Assembly (NCBI GenBank): GCA_026315105.1
Contig: CM048744.1
Span: 979,717,721 to 979,781,720, forward strand
Source: Locusta migratoria
Taxonomy: Eukaryota; Arthropoda; Insecta; Orthoptera; Acrididae
Length of the DNA: 64,000 bases
Direction: 5' to 3'
Shown here: positions 53,601-64,000 of the stretch, one piece after another
Numbering within the stretch: the first letter of the stretch is position 1
Layout of the letters: each line of letters starts with the position of its first letter
The notes under the pieces: model-generated
Told to the model about the DNA's origin: nothing
Database searches by the model: none
Seen by the model: only the letters and a program-made list of their open reading frames with translations
Program-made: the position numbers and the translations under genes

Positions 53601-54354
53601 CTTTCATTAGTTGTTGCCTCAGCCACCAAGTGTGCCCACACGGCCATCAGGCTGGTATATTCCGGGGTCGCTAGTGTGGGCACACGGGTTTGGCCGGCAC
53701 CTTCGTTGGCTGCCGGGTAAGCTGATGTCGTGTCTCGGCCGTCGCCTTTGCACTGTGGACACTGCTATGGGTACTCTTCGTTGACCCTGGGATCAGTTGC
53801 GCCCGCAACTTCCGGCAGATTCACAGGCGCCACCTCCAACCCCGCCTCCTCCGGGACCTGTTTCGCCAGCATGCTCCGTGCCGACATCTTCAAGTGGGCC
53901 GACTTCTGCACTGCGTGCTGTGTCCCCCCAAGCTCCATCGACAGTAAGGGCGCCTTTCCCGGCACTGGCACCAGTCCCAGCAGCTACATTCCTGAGCACC
54001 GCGTCGCCTCCACCTTCGGCTCCACTCACTGTGCATCCGGCACTGGACAGGGGCGAGGGAGCCACCGCTTCCGAGGCTATGGACATCCAGACACCGGAAA
54101 GGACCTTAACTCAACTCGTGAGTAATGAAACTGCTCCTTTCTTTATCTCTAGTTCTGGGGGCAGACGGTGCGCCCTCATCCTCGGTCATTGCGAGCAACA
54201 TACACAGAGGTACCAGCCACTCCTGGCAAAGATGATCAGGACATTATCGACCCTATTGGGTAGTACCAGGCCGACGCTGGCAGCCAGAGATGGACAAGGC
54301 ATTGCCCATGGACATAGCCTTGGTGCGATTTGGCACCCCTGGAGATTACACCGT
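53601..54354 (+). pseudogene. Gypsy C-terminal integrase extension and Pro/Ser/Ala-rich tail
   Basis: After the core, the readable sequence has RHLRWLPGK-type integrase C-terminal motifs. A long Pro/Ser/Thr/Ala-rich stretch in the frame at 53797-54375 follows (PPPTPPPPGPVSPACS, SAPLTVHPALDRGEG). The frame runs into the 3' LTR. I see no envelope signature such as a signal peptide or transmembrane segment. Confidence 0.6.
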
Positions 54355-54367
54355 GAAGGGGGAGGAA
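54355..54367 (+). other. Polypurine tract
   Basis: gaagggggaggaa sits directly against the 3' LTR, where plus-strand DNA synthesis is primed. Confidence 0.85.
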
Positions 54368-54683
54368 TGTGGTAACGCGCGGCATGTGTGTTTAGATGGC
54401 GCGCCGCCCGTTACCAGAACTGGCCGCTATGAGGCGCTGGCTGCACTAGCGCACTGCACCCTGATGGCCGCGCGGCGTTTTGAGTGAGACACTGGGACAG
54501 CCGTAAACCTTGCTTCAGTTATATACTTACTGTGCTTGCAAATGTGTCTCCGGACAATACTGCTGACTAGGACAAGAGTGGGTGTTTACGAACGTATCTG
54601 GTGAGGACTTCGATGGGACGGCTCAAGGTCCTATTGACTTTTTAGCCGACATATTGTGCATAGGTGTGTTATTAGTCATAACA
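54368..54683 (+). repeat. Gypsy 3' LTR (316 bp)
   Basis: Begins tgtggtaacgcgcgg and ends attagtcataaca, one base shorter than the 5' LTR. Confidence 0.93.
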
Positions 54684-55249
54684 ATCTTCAAAACAAGAGG
54701 ATGGGTCACCATAAGTGTCTGGATCGTGCACTACATATTGTTCACGAGATATGATGTCATAAACAATGAGATGCACGGGAAACAGCTACACCAAGCAACA
54801 GTGTTCCACATTTTCTCCTAAACCACTGGACCAATTTTGGTACACACGTTCCTTACCATGAGGTAACAATAAGTGTATGGGTAAGAACCACATACGACAC
54901 GTGGTTCAGGAGATATAACAACATAAACAATAGGAGTTGCAAAAAAACTACCACAAAATGCAACGAGATTTTATAAATACACTATATGAGAATGAGAGTA
55001 CTTAGTGACTTGCAACATACTTTAAACATAATTTCAAACCTTTATTATACTTTTTTCGCTGATAGACATAGCAAAACGATGAAAGGGAAGTAGTTTCTCG
55101 ATTTCTGCTGTTTATGGAGTAAAACCATGGCGTTTGGCATGATGTTACAATTTATAATTTCTACAGTACAAATTGCATTTGCAGGAAATTTTACAGACAA
55201 GTATACATACAACTGAATGTACTTTGGAAATTTTATCACAGTATGATGT
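54684..55249. other. Flank between gypsy and RTE copy 3
   Basis: Contains two imperfect direct units of about 130-150 bp, starting near 54708 and 54862. Both have ataagtgt, then a block ending gagatat.a...cataaacaat. Possibly an old unclassified repeat; no ORF. Confidence 0.4.
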
Positions 55250-55277
55250 GTTCACAAGGTTGTTGTTGTTGTGGTCT

Positions 55278-57238
55278 TCAGTCCGGAGACTGGTTTGATG
55301 CAGCTCTCCACCATACCCTATCCTGAGCAAGCCTCTTCATCTCCACATAAGAACAGCAACCTATATCTGTCTGAATCTGCTTACTGTATCCATCTCTTGG
55401 TCTTCCTCTGCGATTTTTACCCCACACACTTCCCTCCAACGCTAAATTCACAATTCCTTGATGTCTAAGAATGTGTCCTACCAATCTATCCCTTCTTTTA
55501 GTCAAGGTATGCCAGAAATTTCATTTCTCCCCAATTCTGTTCAGTACCTCCTCATTAGTTATGCGATCCACCCACCTAATCTTCAAGCATTCTTCTGTAG
55601 CACCATATTTCAAAAGCCTCGATCCTCTTCCTGTCCGCACTGTTTATTGTCCATGTCTCACTCCCATACAAAGCAACACTCCATACAAATGCCTTCAGAA
55701 AGGACTCCCTTAGGCTTAAATCAATATTCGATGTTAACAAATTTCTCTTTTTCAAGAATGCTTTTCTACCCATTGCCATTCTGCATTTTATATCCTCTGT
55801 ACTGCGACTATCATTTGTTATTTTACTGCCCAAGTAACAAAACTCGTCTACCTCCTTTATTGCTTCGTTTCCCAATCTAATTCCTTCAGCATCACCTGAT
55901 TTTCTTACACTGCACTCCATTACCCTAGTTTTGCTCTTGTTAATGTTCATCTTATATGCACCTTTCAGCACACTGTCCATTCCGTTCAATTGCTCTTCCA
56001 GATCCTTTGCTGTATCTGACAGAATTACTATGTCGTCGGCAAAACACAATGTTTTTAATTCTTCCCGCTGAACTTTAATTCCTTCTCCAAATTTATCCTT
56101 GCTTTCCTTTATAGCTTGCTCAATGTACACATTGAACAACCATGGAGAAAGACTACAACCCTTACTCCCTTCCAACCACTGCATCCCTTTCATGATCTTC
56201 AACTCTGACAACCACTGTCTGGTTTTTGTACAAGTTGTAAGTAACCTTACGCTCCCTATATTTTACTCCTGCTTGCTTCAGAACTTGAAAGAGTTTATTC
56301 CAATCAACATTGTCAAAAGCCTTCTCTAAATCTACAAAAGCTAGATATGTAGGTTTGCCTTTTCTTAATCTATCTTCTAGGATAAGCCGTAAAGTGAGTA
56401 TTGCCTCCCGTGTTCCTACATTTCTCCTGAACCCAAACTGATCTTCCCCGAGGTCGGCTTCTACCAGCTTTTCCATCCTTCTGTATATAATTCGTGTTAA
56501 TATTTTTCAACCGTGACTTATTAAACTGATGGTTCTGTAGTTTTCACACTTGTCTGCACCTGCTTTCTTTGGAATGGGGATTATAACATTTTTCTTAAAG
56601 TCTGAGGGTACTTCGCCTGTCTCATACATCTTACACACCAGGTGAAAAAGGTTTGTCATGGCTGGTTCTTCCAGAGACTTCAGTAGCTCTATGGGAATAT
56701 CATCTACTCCAGGGGCCTTGTTTCGACTTAGGTCTTTCAGGGCTCTGTCAAATTCTTGTCTCAGTTCAGTATCTCCTATTACATCTTCATCTACATCCTC
56801 TTCCCTTCCTACAATATTGTCTCGAAGTTCATTTCCTTTGTAGAGTCCCTCTATATGCTCTTTCCACCTTTCAGCTTTCCCTTCTTTGCTGAGAACTGGT
56901 TTTCCATCAGTGTCCTTGATATTCATAGAGCTGTTTTTCTTATCTCCAAATGTTTCTTTTATTTTCCTATAGGCTGTATCTATTTTTCCCCTATTTATAC
57001 ATTCTTCTACATCCTTGCTTTTGCCTTCTAGCCACTCCTGCTTAGCCGTTTTGCACTTCCTGTCAATCTCATTGCTTAGCCGTCTGTACTCCATTTTGCC
57101 CGATTCATTTACTGCATTTTTATATTTTCTCCTTTCATCGATTAAATTCAGTATCTCCTGTGATATCCAAGGATTTTTTGTAGGTCTTGTCTTCCTACCT
57201 ATTTTGTCCTCTGCTGCCTTCACTATTTCATCTCTCAA
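55278..57238 (-). pseudogene. RTE copy 3 linker and reverse transcriptase
   Basis: Segments 56507-57238 (linker, RNKAPGVDDI), 56162-56476 (DQFGFRRN, DLEKAFDNVDW), 55576-56211 (GCSLSPWLFN, active site FADD at 56032-56043, LYGSETWT) and 55278-55505 (GRPRDGYSKQ, C-terminus). A small deletion near 56160 removed part of the usual VGKGVRQGCS motif and shifted the frame. RTE copy 2 has the same lesion (VVGRE, then a stop), so the two may share a master copy. Confidence 0.87.
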
Positions 57239-57567
57239 TGCTACCCATTCCTCTTCTATTGTTATACTTCCCCCCCGTTTCTGTCAATTGTTGCCTAAAG
57301 CTCCCTCTGAAATTCTTAAGAACTTCAGGTTCCTTCAATTTATCCAGGCCCCATCTCCTTATTTTCCTACCTTTTTGTAGTTTCTTCAGTTTCAGCCTAC
57401 AGTTCATAACCAACAAGTTATGGTCAGAGTCTATATCTGCCCCTGGGTATGTCACACTGTAATACCTGGTTCCGAAATATATGTCTTACCATTATAAAAT
57501 CTATCTGGTATCTCCCGGTGTCTCCTGGTCTCTTCCACGTATACAACCTTCTTTTGTGATTCTTGAA

Positions 57568-58332
57568 CTAGGTGTTTGTTATAACTAAATTATGTTCTGT
57601 GCAAAATTCTACCAGGCGACTTTCTCTTTCATTCCTTTTGCCCAGACCATATTCACCTACTATCTTCCCTTCCCTTCCTTGTCCTACTACCGAATTCCAG
57701 TCTCCCATAACAATTAAGTTTTCCTCTCCCTTAATTGTCTGAATAATTTCCTTTAGCTCCTCATATATTTCTTCGATTTCCTCATCATCGGCAGAGCTAG
57801 TTGGCATATAAACCTGTACTACTGTTGTCGGTGTTGGTTTCGTATCTATCTTGACAATGATAATGCGATCACTGTGCTGGTCATAGTAGTTTACTTGCAT
57901 TCCTATTTTCTTATTCATTATCAATCCTACTCCTGTGATACCCCCAATTGATTTTGTATTTATAATCCTGTACTCGCCTGACCAGAAATCCTGTTCATCC
58001 TGCCACCGAACTTCACTAATCTCCACTATATCTAACATCAACCTATCCATTTCCCTTTTTAAATTTTCTAATTTTCCTACTCGATTAAGGGATCGAACAT
58101 TCCACGCTCCGACTCGTAGAATGCCATTATTGTCTTTCCTGATGATCACATCCTCCTGAGTAGTCCCCGCCCGGAGATCCGAATGGGGGACTATTTTACC
58201 TCCGGAATATTTTACCCGAGAGGATGCCATCATCATATGTTCATACAGTAGAGCTGCATGTCCTCGGGAGAAATAACGGCTGTAGTTTCCCCTTGCTTTC
58301 AGCCGTTCGCAGTAACTGTGTGGCAAAGCCAC
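57568..58332 (-). pseudogene. RTE copy 3 endonuclease
   Basis: An open stretch of 254 codons with GAWNVRSLN, VEISEVRW, VYMPTSS and MGDWNSVVG. It ends at a stop after NLVITNT. The last motif (SDHNLLVMN) lies in frame 57228-57455. The Gly of GISEVRW is Glu here. Confidence 0.85.
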
Positions 58333-59229
58333 ATTAGCTGATGTTACAAGGCCAGCTCAGTCAATCATCCAGACTGTTGCCCCTGTAACTACTGAAAAGG
58401 CTGCTGCCCCTCTTCAGGAACCACACGTTTGTCTGGCCTCTCCACAGATACCCCTCCGCTGTGCACCTATGGTACGGCTATCTGTATGGTTGAGGCACGC
58501 AAGCCACCCCACCTCGGCAATGTCTGTGGTTCATGGGAGTTCACAAGGTATGAGGATATAAACAGTAACGTTCATGAAAACTGCTCCATAATGCACCAAG
58601 TTTTAATCTATTACTTCTTAACTACTAAACATATTCACAACAGATTTTACCGACATACAGCACTTGAAAAAATGAATATATGCCTGCAAGATTATACAGC
58701 TGTACTACATAAAATTCAATAAACATGAGGATAGGATAGGATGATGTGGGCGCATGACAGTTAGATCTTTAGCGCCCTTACAAGATTATTAGAAGACGAG
58801 TGTGACCGAATAAAAGAGGTAATGAAGAAAAACTGGCAACATGAAGACATATCCAAACTAGTCAAGTGGCACGGGGGACGAAGCAATCACAACAGGTACT
58901 GCAATGTAAGATGGCCCACTGAAGTACACAGTCATAAGGAGCTCTTAAGGCAACTTGAGGGTACAAGGGACTATTGACTGATAGAAAGGCGATGGGCCAG
59001 CCAGTCTTTAAGGCACTAAAACCTCCAGTCTAAAATCTTAGGCAAGAATCCAGAAAGATCACAAAATTTTAAAACGCTCATTACACTTGCATCATTGTCA
59101 GCTAAAACAGAGGGCAGAGCCCATCAAGATTAGCTGTAGCCCTCTCTGCATAATATAAAATACATTCAGTTAAAATGTGGGGTGCCGTGATTTGCACGCC
59201 ACAGGCATTACGAAATGGGGGATCCCCTC

Positions 59230-59700
59230 AGCAGATTAAAAAGCTGTGCTTTAACAGGCAGTGTGAGATTCATAGACGTGTCAAGGCTACCTCAATGACT
59301 GACAGGAGGTTTCCCATAGTCTGACAGTTGGTTTAACCAACTGCAGTTTATTGCCTGTCACTGCCTGCCACGATTCCTCCCACAAATGTAGGGACCTCTG
59401 CCACACTACAGAGAGAATGTCCTGCAGGTGAATGGCACTTTGTATGATATCACAGCCTCTGCAGGCCTCCTTGGCAGCCCTATCAGCCATTTCATTGCCA
59501 CGAATGCCGACATGGCCAGGTACCCAACAGAATGATATTTGCTTCCCCCGCTGTGGAGGGAGTACAGTTTGTCATGTATGAGCTGTACTATCTTCTCTGC
59601 TGGGTACAAGGTTTGGAAGAAGACTAGATCCTGGCAAAAATCTGATGAAATGGTGTAATACAATTCTGCCATTACCTGAGAAATGTCTCCCGGCAATGTC
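59230..59700 (-). pseudogene. I-clade LINE RNase H remnant
   Basis: LYPAEKIVQLIHDKL, GKQISFCWVPGHVGIRGNEMADRAAKEAC and HLWEESWQA can be pieced together across two frames. The motif H-x-G-x-x-GNE-x-AD is the C-terminal active-site region of RNase H in I/R1-type LINEs and related elements. Confidence 0.75.
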
Positions 59701-59949
59701 AGGAGACGCCCTTCCCTTCGTTCTGCTGTTACTGCGGTAGGTAGTTCTGCCTAAATTCCTCCTAATGGCTTGGTGGTGTCAACTTATTGATAGAATTCAG
59801 AAACTCTCGCCAAGACCTCTGATTACTCACTCTAATAACTAATCTCATCTGTACTCTCCCCATCTGAAAATTTGCAAGATTTGCTTCCATATGGTACAGA
59901 TGGTATCACCACAGAGCTGCCCTCCTGTCCATGTACACAGATCAACACT

Positions 59950-60900
59950 CACCATTTCACTGAGGGACAGCCTGCATCTTAAGTGTTGCCTTCGATTTTG
60001 GGATGGATGCACTGGCGTCATCGTGAATCAATGCTGTAATGTGAACAACCCAGTTATGGACACCTTCTGATTGTTCGAAAACAGGCAACTGTTTATAAAA
60101 CTCCTAGTCAGCTTTGTTGACAAGCCAGCTTGGCAGCTTCCTGTCACAATCTATTCCCTCTCGCAGATTTAGCCAGATTGGGTAGCGATCACTGCCATGA
60201 AGGTCGTCGTCCACATCCCACTGGGCAAGGTCTGCAAGAGCAGGTGAGGTCTATGACTGAAGACAAAACTGCAGCAACACTAAAATGTGTAGCTAGACCT
60301 GTGTTCTTCAATATTATTTTCGTTCAAATGTTTGTTAAGCTTATGGGACTTAACTACGGGGTCATCAGTCCATAAACTTACAAACTACTTATGAACTACT
60401 TACGAACTAGGACGGCACAAATATCCATGCCCGAGGGGGGATTCGAACCCCCAACCGTAGTGGCCGTGCTGACCATGACTGGAGTGCCTCAGTCACCTCG
60501 GCCACCGCAGCCGGCTTATTTTGGTTGACTGTTCCCTCAAGCATCCAACCCCTGATTTCTATAATGCATTATGTTCATTAAAGTCTCCTAAAAATAGAAA
60601 GAGGCAGGGAAGGTCATCAATGAGCTGCGTCAAGAACACACTCTTAACACGTTCTCCAGATGGTAAATACAGAGAGCACACTGGGATATAACTAAGGTCC
60701 AGTATAACGACAGCGACTGCCTGTAGCGTTGTAGTTAAGGGCAAAGGTAAGGAATGGAATGTGTCCCTGATAAACTCTGCCACGCCACCTCACACCCTGT
60801 GAACAAGGAGGTGGTCTTCCCTGTAGAGGTGATAGCCCCGAAGGATAGGTAAGTCAGTCTGTAAGAAATGTCTCTTGGAAGGAAACACATAAAGGCTTAT
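59950..60900 (-). pseudogene. I-clade LINE endonuclease remnant
   Basis: Frame 60559-60783 reads VCSLYLPSGERV and CLFLFLGDFNEHNAL (GDFN catalytic motif). Beyond a SINE insertion the end of the domain continues at about 60060-60300 with VDDDLHGSDRYPIWLNL (SD-H-like motif) and PSWLVNKAD. Degraded by stops. Confidence 0.7.
60321..60515 (-). repeat. tRNA-derived SINE inside the I-clade LINE
   Basis: Reverse complement of the SINE type at 8491-8688. The inverted body starts near 60321, the inverted B box ggattcgaaccc is near 60440, and the inverted head (ctcggccaccgcagccggc) ends at 60515. The flanks ttatttt (60314-60320 and 60516-60522) suggest a short target duplication. It interrupts the endonuclease remnant. 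Confidence 0.85.
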
Positions 60901-62519
60901 GGTATATGGTAGCCATAGCAACATGGATCTAGTTTGTTCCTATCCTTGCGCTGAGAAACAGGCACTGTTGGAGCAAGGGTTAGCAGATGCGCTGCCTGGT
61001 TCAGTGACGAAGCATCTAGCTCCATGATGATGTCCTCATCTTCAGTTAAGGCTGCCCTCACAACATTCAAAGATGCCTAATGCAGTGTCTTGATTGAATG
61101 TCATGATCCTTTCTTTGACTTCTTTTTGGAAGATGATAGAAGAAGGGGAAGTTGCAGGGCACTCTGTTTTTTGTGAGCACTCTGATTTAGGGTAGTGACA
61201 TGTTGGGGAGCAGTCTCCTTGCAGATGGGGTGGGTGTGCTCTCCTTCTGGGATGCCTTCTTCTCTTTGATTGGATATGCCTGCATTGCGATGCCTTTGCT
61301 AGGCTGACTCTAACTTGTACATATGCAGGTACAAGTGCTGGTGGTGGATACAGGCACGGTTTACATCCAAGAATCAACTTTAGGTGTGGGTTACTGCACC
61401 AAGGATACAGAGGAAGTCGCAAAAACAGGAAATTTAGTCACCTTATATTCTTTTTTGGTGTCTATGTAGGGGATACATTTGGTGACCTTTATCTCCTGTA
61501 TTATACGTTCCTCTGCAAAAATTGCACATTCACGACTTCAGACTGCATGTCTTCCAGAGCAGTTGATCCAAACAGCTAGGAACAGACAGTCTACCCTGGA
61601 TTAACGAGTTACCTTACCACACCCCACAAGTTGGTTTATCTCCACAATTCTTTGTAGTATGACTGAAACACTGGCATATGTAATACTTCATAGGCTTTGG
61701 TATACAGGGTCTAACCTTAAAGCAGAGGAACCCTACCACAATGTATTCTACCAATGTTGGTTAGCTGAAATTAAAATGCATCTGTTGCTCCATGTCAGTG
61801 ATTCCCTGTGATGCCCATTCAAACTCAAGCTCTTCAGGGTCCATATGCATTATATTCTGCCATGTCAGTATACCTTTGCTGAAGTTAAGGGTGTCATGCA
61901 AATCAACAATCTCATGGTCACTCTGTTTCTTGGGTTTCATACAAAAGTCCACCTATTGGTCTCAATTAACAAGGAACCATTCCACAATATCTTAATAGAT
62001 TTTAAAAAAGACATTAAGATTAATAATTACTTGAGGCCTATAACTGAGCACTATCTGAGTATCGGGACGACTTGCCTCCCTCATATGCTTAGATATGTGG
62101 GTGTTAGCACTCCTGGACAGTACACCCATCCTGCCAGTGTTAAAAACACTCACAACGTCCACCTCAGTCCCAAGATCAGCTAGAGAAATAACAGCCCACC
62201 CAGGCAGAGCCCTGCTTGCCTAGGTAAGCCGGTGGTACATTTGTGGTGCGGCATTATCTCCAGAGGTTGCCTATTAGATGACTGTTCCACCTCAACCGCT
62301 TTGCATCCCATCATCATATCTTAGGATTGAGGTCTCTTTTCTATAGAGATGTATACCATCCTTGCAATATGGAAGCTCAAGCCAAGATTCCCATTCCCTG
62401 TGACATGCAACATTTCACTGCTGTGCCATACGGTGATGACTGAAGCACACCCAGAGCTTCTAGTAACAGAGGACTGATGGCACTTACCAGTCCTCAGATC
62501 AAGCACCCTATGTTCGCCT

Positions 62520-62640
62520 TGCCCAATGATTCCCAAAGTGGTCTATATAGACCCCCGGGGTCTATTTCTACCTGCAAGGGGTCCACGTCAGCAGAAAAAT
62601 AATTTGGGATCTATTTGTTGTAAATGGGGGGCCACGATAG
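62520..62640. repeat. Possible hAT-type terminal sequence
   Basis: caatgattcccaaagtgg followed by the palindromic gacccccggggtc resembles the ends of hAT-family elements (CAGTGGTTCCCAAAGTGG-like). The opposite end and the 8-bp duplication were not found in the window. Confidence 0.35.
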
Positions 62641-63220
62641 TGGTTCACATTTAAGGTCGCAGCTGAAATTCAGAATTATTCTCACAATGCTGATTCTTTG
62701 TATGTCACTGTTCGCTTCATTGGCTAAGCGAGAGAGTGGAGGAATTCGATATTTTTGGTCTCCTGCTGCAGGCCCATAGTCAGATTTTTTATTTTATTTT
62801 ATTTATTTATTTATTTATTTTTTTTTTTTGGGGGGGGAGGTTGAGAGATCAAGCAATTGACATATATATATATAATAATTTTTAAAGCATTACAACATAA
62901 GTAAATGAAAAGGTGCACATGTATTTTGAAAGGTGTAATATTATATCTTATTAAATGAATATCTCCAAAGAGGAACTAGAGCAAAATTTTAAATTACGAC
63001 ACCATCAGCTGCATTGTTATTTTCATTGCTCATTCTCCGAGGAGTGGGACGAGTATCGGGCGCTGCCCATGAAGGGCAAACAAATGTTTCGTCATTCATC
63101 AAGGGATATATATATTAACATATTGTGGACTGAGTGGGCTTCTTCTGTTTCTTTGCATTTTGTGTAACAGTTCTTACTGCACAGACTTTAATTTGTTTAT
63201 TAAATTTGAAAGTGTGTGTG
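62641..63220. other. Unassigned segment with ATTT and T/G runs
   Basis: ATTT repeats and a T run followed by a G run at about 62789-62838. A 70-codon open frame at 62955-63167 has no recognisable domain. Confidence 0.3.
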
Positions 63221-63229
63221 TATATATAT

Positions 63230-63310
63230 AGTCCTAATGGTCTCAGGGTAAAGTGATCGAATGGAAATCAAAGGATCACGCTTTCGAAACCAGGTCGGAT
63301 CTCGGAATTT
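63230..63310 (+). repeat. tRNA-like SINE fragment
   Basis: tggtctcagggtaaagtg (A-box-like) followed by gctttcgaaaccaggtcgg (B-box-like ttcgaaacc). Too degenerate to be a tRNA gene. Confidence 0.4.
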
Positions 63311-63422
63311 TTCAGTCTGCGTTTTAACCCACCTCTCAACAACGTGAGGAGTCACTAGAAACTGTCAATCTTCTTACAAAAGAAGAAACAGGCTGAAAAT
63401 CACTGAAAGAAGAGATTTAAGA

Positions 63423-63850
63423 TTAATTATTTTTCAAAAGAGATAGATTGGCTGGCCAGTACTTTGTGCTGTACCGCTGATAGTGACACAAATGAAGAGA
63501 AAGAAAAAAGAAAGTGACGAAAAAGGACGAGCTTTCAGAACACACTTCATTCTTCAGGTGGGAGAAAAGGAAAGATAGAAGGATGGGAATGGAAGGGAAA
63601 GGTAATTCACGGCCTACGTCATGAGGATGGTGTTTAACTCTTTTTTTTTTCTTCTCTTCCCTCCCATCTGAAGAAGGAACTGTGTTCCGAAAGCTTGTCC
63701 TTTTCATCCCCCCACACCCCCTTTTTTTTCTTTTTCTTCATTTGTGTCACTATAGGTGGTACACAACAAAGGTTAAGTACTGGCCAACCAATTTATCTCT
63801 TTTGAAAAATAATTTATCATATCTGAGGAGAATTTCCATCATTAATCGAT
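63423..63850. repeat. Penelope-type terminal repeats, inverted pair
   Basis: 63428-63570 (minus sense) and 63650-63800 (plus sense) are inverted copies sharing gtactggcca, cttcatttgtgtcact and the hairpin motif (63531-63557 minus, 63668-63694 plus). After the plus unit, ttttgaaaaataatttatca and aatttccatcatt match 35147-35187, where a Penelope RT fragment begins. Confidence 0.65.
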
Positions 63851-64000
63851 TAGATCTAAGATTAAACCTAACAAAACGAATATTGATAATTTACTAAAAA
63901 AGCACCAGCCACATCCTTTTCATTAAAAGCCTGAAGGTAGTAGGTATCAGGTTTGTTAAACCAATAAATAAATGTATGATACTTAACATCTTTCTTTTCC
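63851..64000. other. Unassigned right edge
   Basis: AT-rich, no recognised feature. Confidence 0.3.

Larger units (their letters stand above)
49467..54683 (+). mobile_element. Complete but inactivated gypsy (Ty3-type) LTR retrotransposon
   Basis: It has two LTRs starting TGTGG and ending AACA, flanked by a 5-bp target duplication (atctt at 49462-49466 and 54684-54688). Order: gag, protease, reverse transcriptase, RNase H, integrase, Pro/Ser-rich tail, polypurine tract. No envelope gene is seen. The LTRs differ at about 30 of 317 positions by eye (about 90% identity), so the insertion is old. Stops interrupt gag and pol at several places, and a foldback element splits the integrase region. 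Confidence 0.95.
55261..58538 (-). mobile_element. RTE-type LINE copy 3, full length with 11-bp target duplication
   Basis: Same family as copies 1 and 2. It is flanked by gttcacaaggt at 55250-55260 and 58539-58549, a perfect target duplication that fixes both ends and gives a 3278-bp element. The 3' end (low coordinate) begins with a GTT repeat followed by ggtcttcagtccggagactg. Coding is open in six segments separated by frameshifts and stops, so it is recent but inactive. Confidence 0.95.
58725..62510 (-). mobile_element. I-clade LINE remnant (ORF1, endonuclease, RNase H; RT deleted)
   Basis: Reading on the minus strand from high to low coordinates: ORF1 remnants with LDPEELEFEWASQGIT (about 61800-61850) and a degenerate zinc knuckle (CFSHTTKNCGDKPTCGV, near 61620-61670); then endonuclease; then RNase H; then a C-terminal Cys-His motif (CGVQITAPHILTEC, near 59150-59220); then a 3' end near 58740. 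The reverse transcriptase, normally between endonuclease and RNase H, is almost entirely missing. RNase H downstream of RT marks the I-type group. Confidence 0.75.

Noticed and set aside
53793..54086. Minus-strand Gly/Ala-rich frame of 97 codons
   Set aside because: Shadow of the Pro/Ser-rich tail of the gypsy pol region on the plus strand.
53797..54375. Envelope gene of the gypsy element
   Set aside because: The frame is Pro/Ser/Ala-rich with no signal peptide or membrane segment, so I treat it as a pol tail.

Overview
This is nuclear DNA of an insect, most probably an orthopteran (grasshopper or locust). The reasons are one intron-containing insect-type host gene with inflated introns, and dense tRNA-derived and 5S-derived SINEs, RTE, jockey/CR1-like and I-clade LINEs, Penelope-like elements and a gypsy LTR element, in forms I associate with large orthopteran genomes. 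Species cannot be fixed from the sequence alone. I see no bacterial operons, CRISPR arrays, rRNA operons or functional tRNA genes.

The one host gene I can support is DCTN5 (dynactin subunit 5, p25) on the + strand. It has four coding exons (26323-26370, 27516-27703, 37335-37446, 47922-48116) that splice in frame to 180 aa. Introns 2 and 3 are about 9.6 and 10.5 kb and are packed with transposon relics. A compact promoter candidate (DRE-like box plus TCAGTC initiator) lies just upstream of exon 1.

Left flank (1-26 kb): a jockey/CR1-like LINE remnant is interrupted by two RTE-type LINE copies in opposite orientation (1.5-6.5 kb). A second LINE is split by about 2.9 kb of other sequence that contains a FLYWCH-type zinc-finger fragment and two SINEs (6.8-12.1 kb). 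An older RTE relic follows at 14.6-16.0 kb, then a palindromic repeat with an internal tRNA-like sequence (17.0-17.6 kb), Penelope terminal repeats (18.2-18.7 kb), and two further LINEs, one of which retains both endonuclease and reverse transcriptase (22.7-25.7 kb).

Introns 2 and 3: a local family of inverted and direct repeats, an LTR-element gag relic, Penelope GIY-YIG and RT fragments, a cluster of Penelope-type inverted terminal repeats, and LINE relics.

Right flank (48-64 kb): a 5S-rRNA-derived SINE lies just behind DCTN5. Next is a complete but inactivated gypsy element (49467-54683, two LTRs, 5-bp target duplication) whose integrase region carries a 232-bp insertion with a perfect 78-bp foldback. 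A full-length RTE copy with an 11-bp target duplication follows (55261-58538), then an I-clade LINE remnant lacking most of its RT (about 58.7-62.5 kb), a possible hAT end, and another Penelope inverted repeat.

Most striking signals: (1) eleven copies, in Penelope-type terminal repeats, of a motif CTGANGAA - short hairpin - GAAAGC, with changing but still pairing stems, resembling the hammerhead ribozyme core; (2) the perfect foldback element in the gypsy integrase, with its 11-bp duplication and asymmetric tail.
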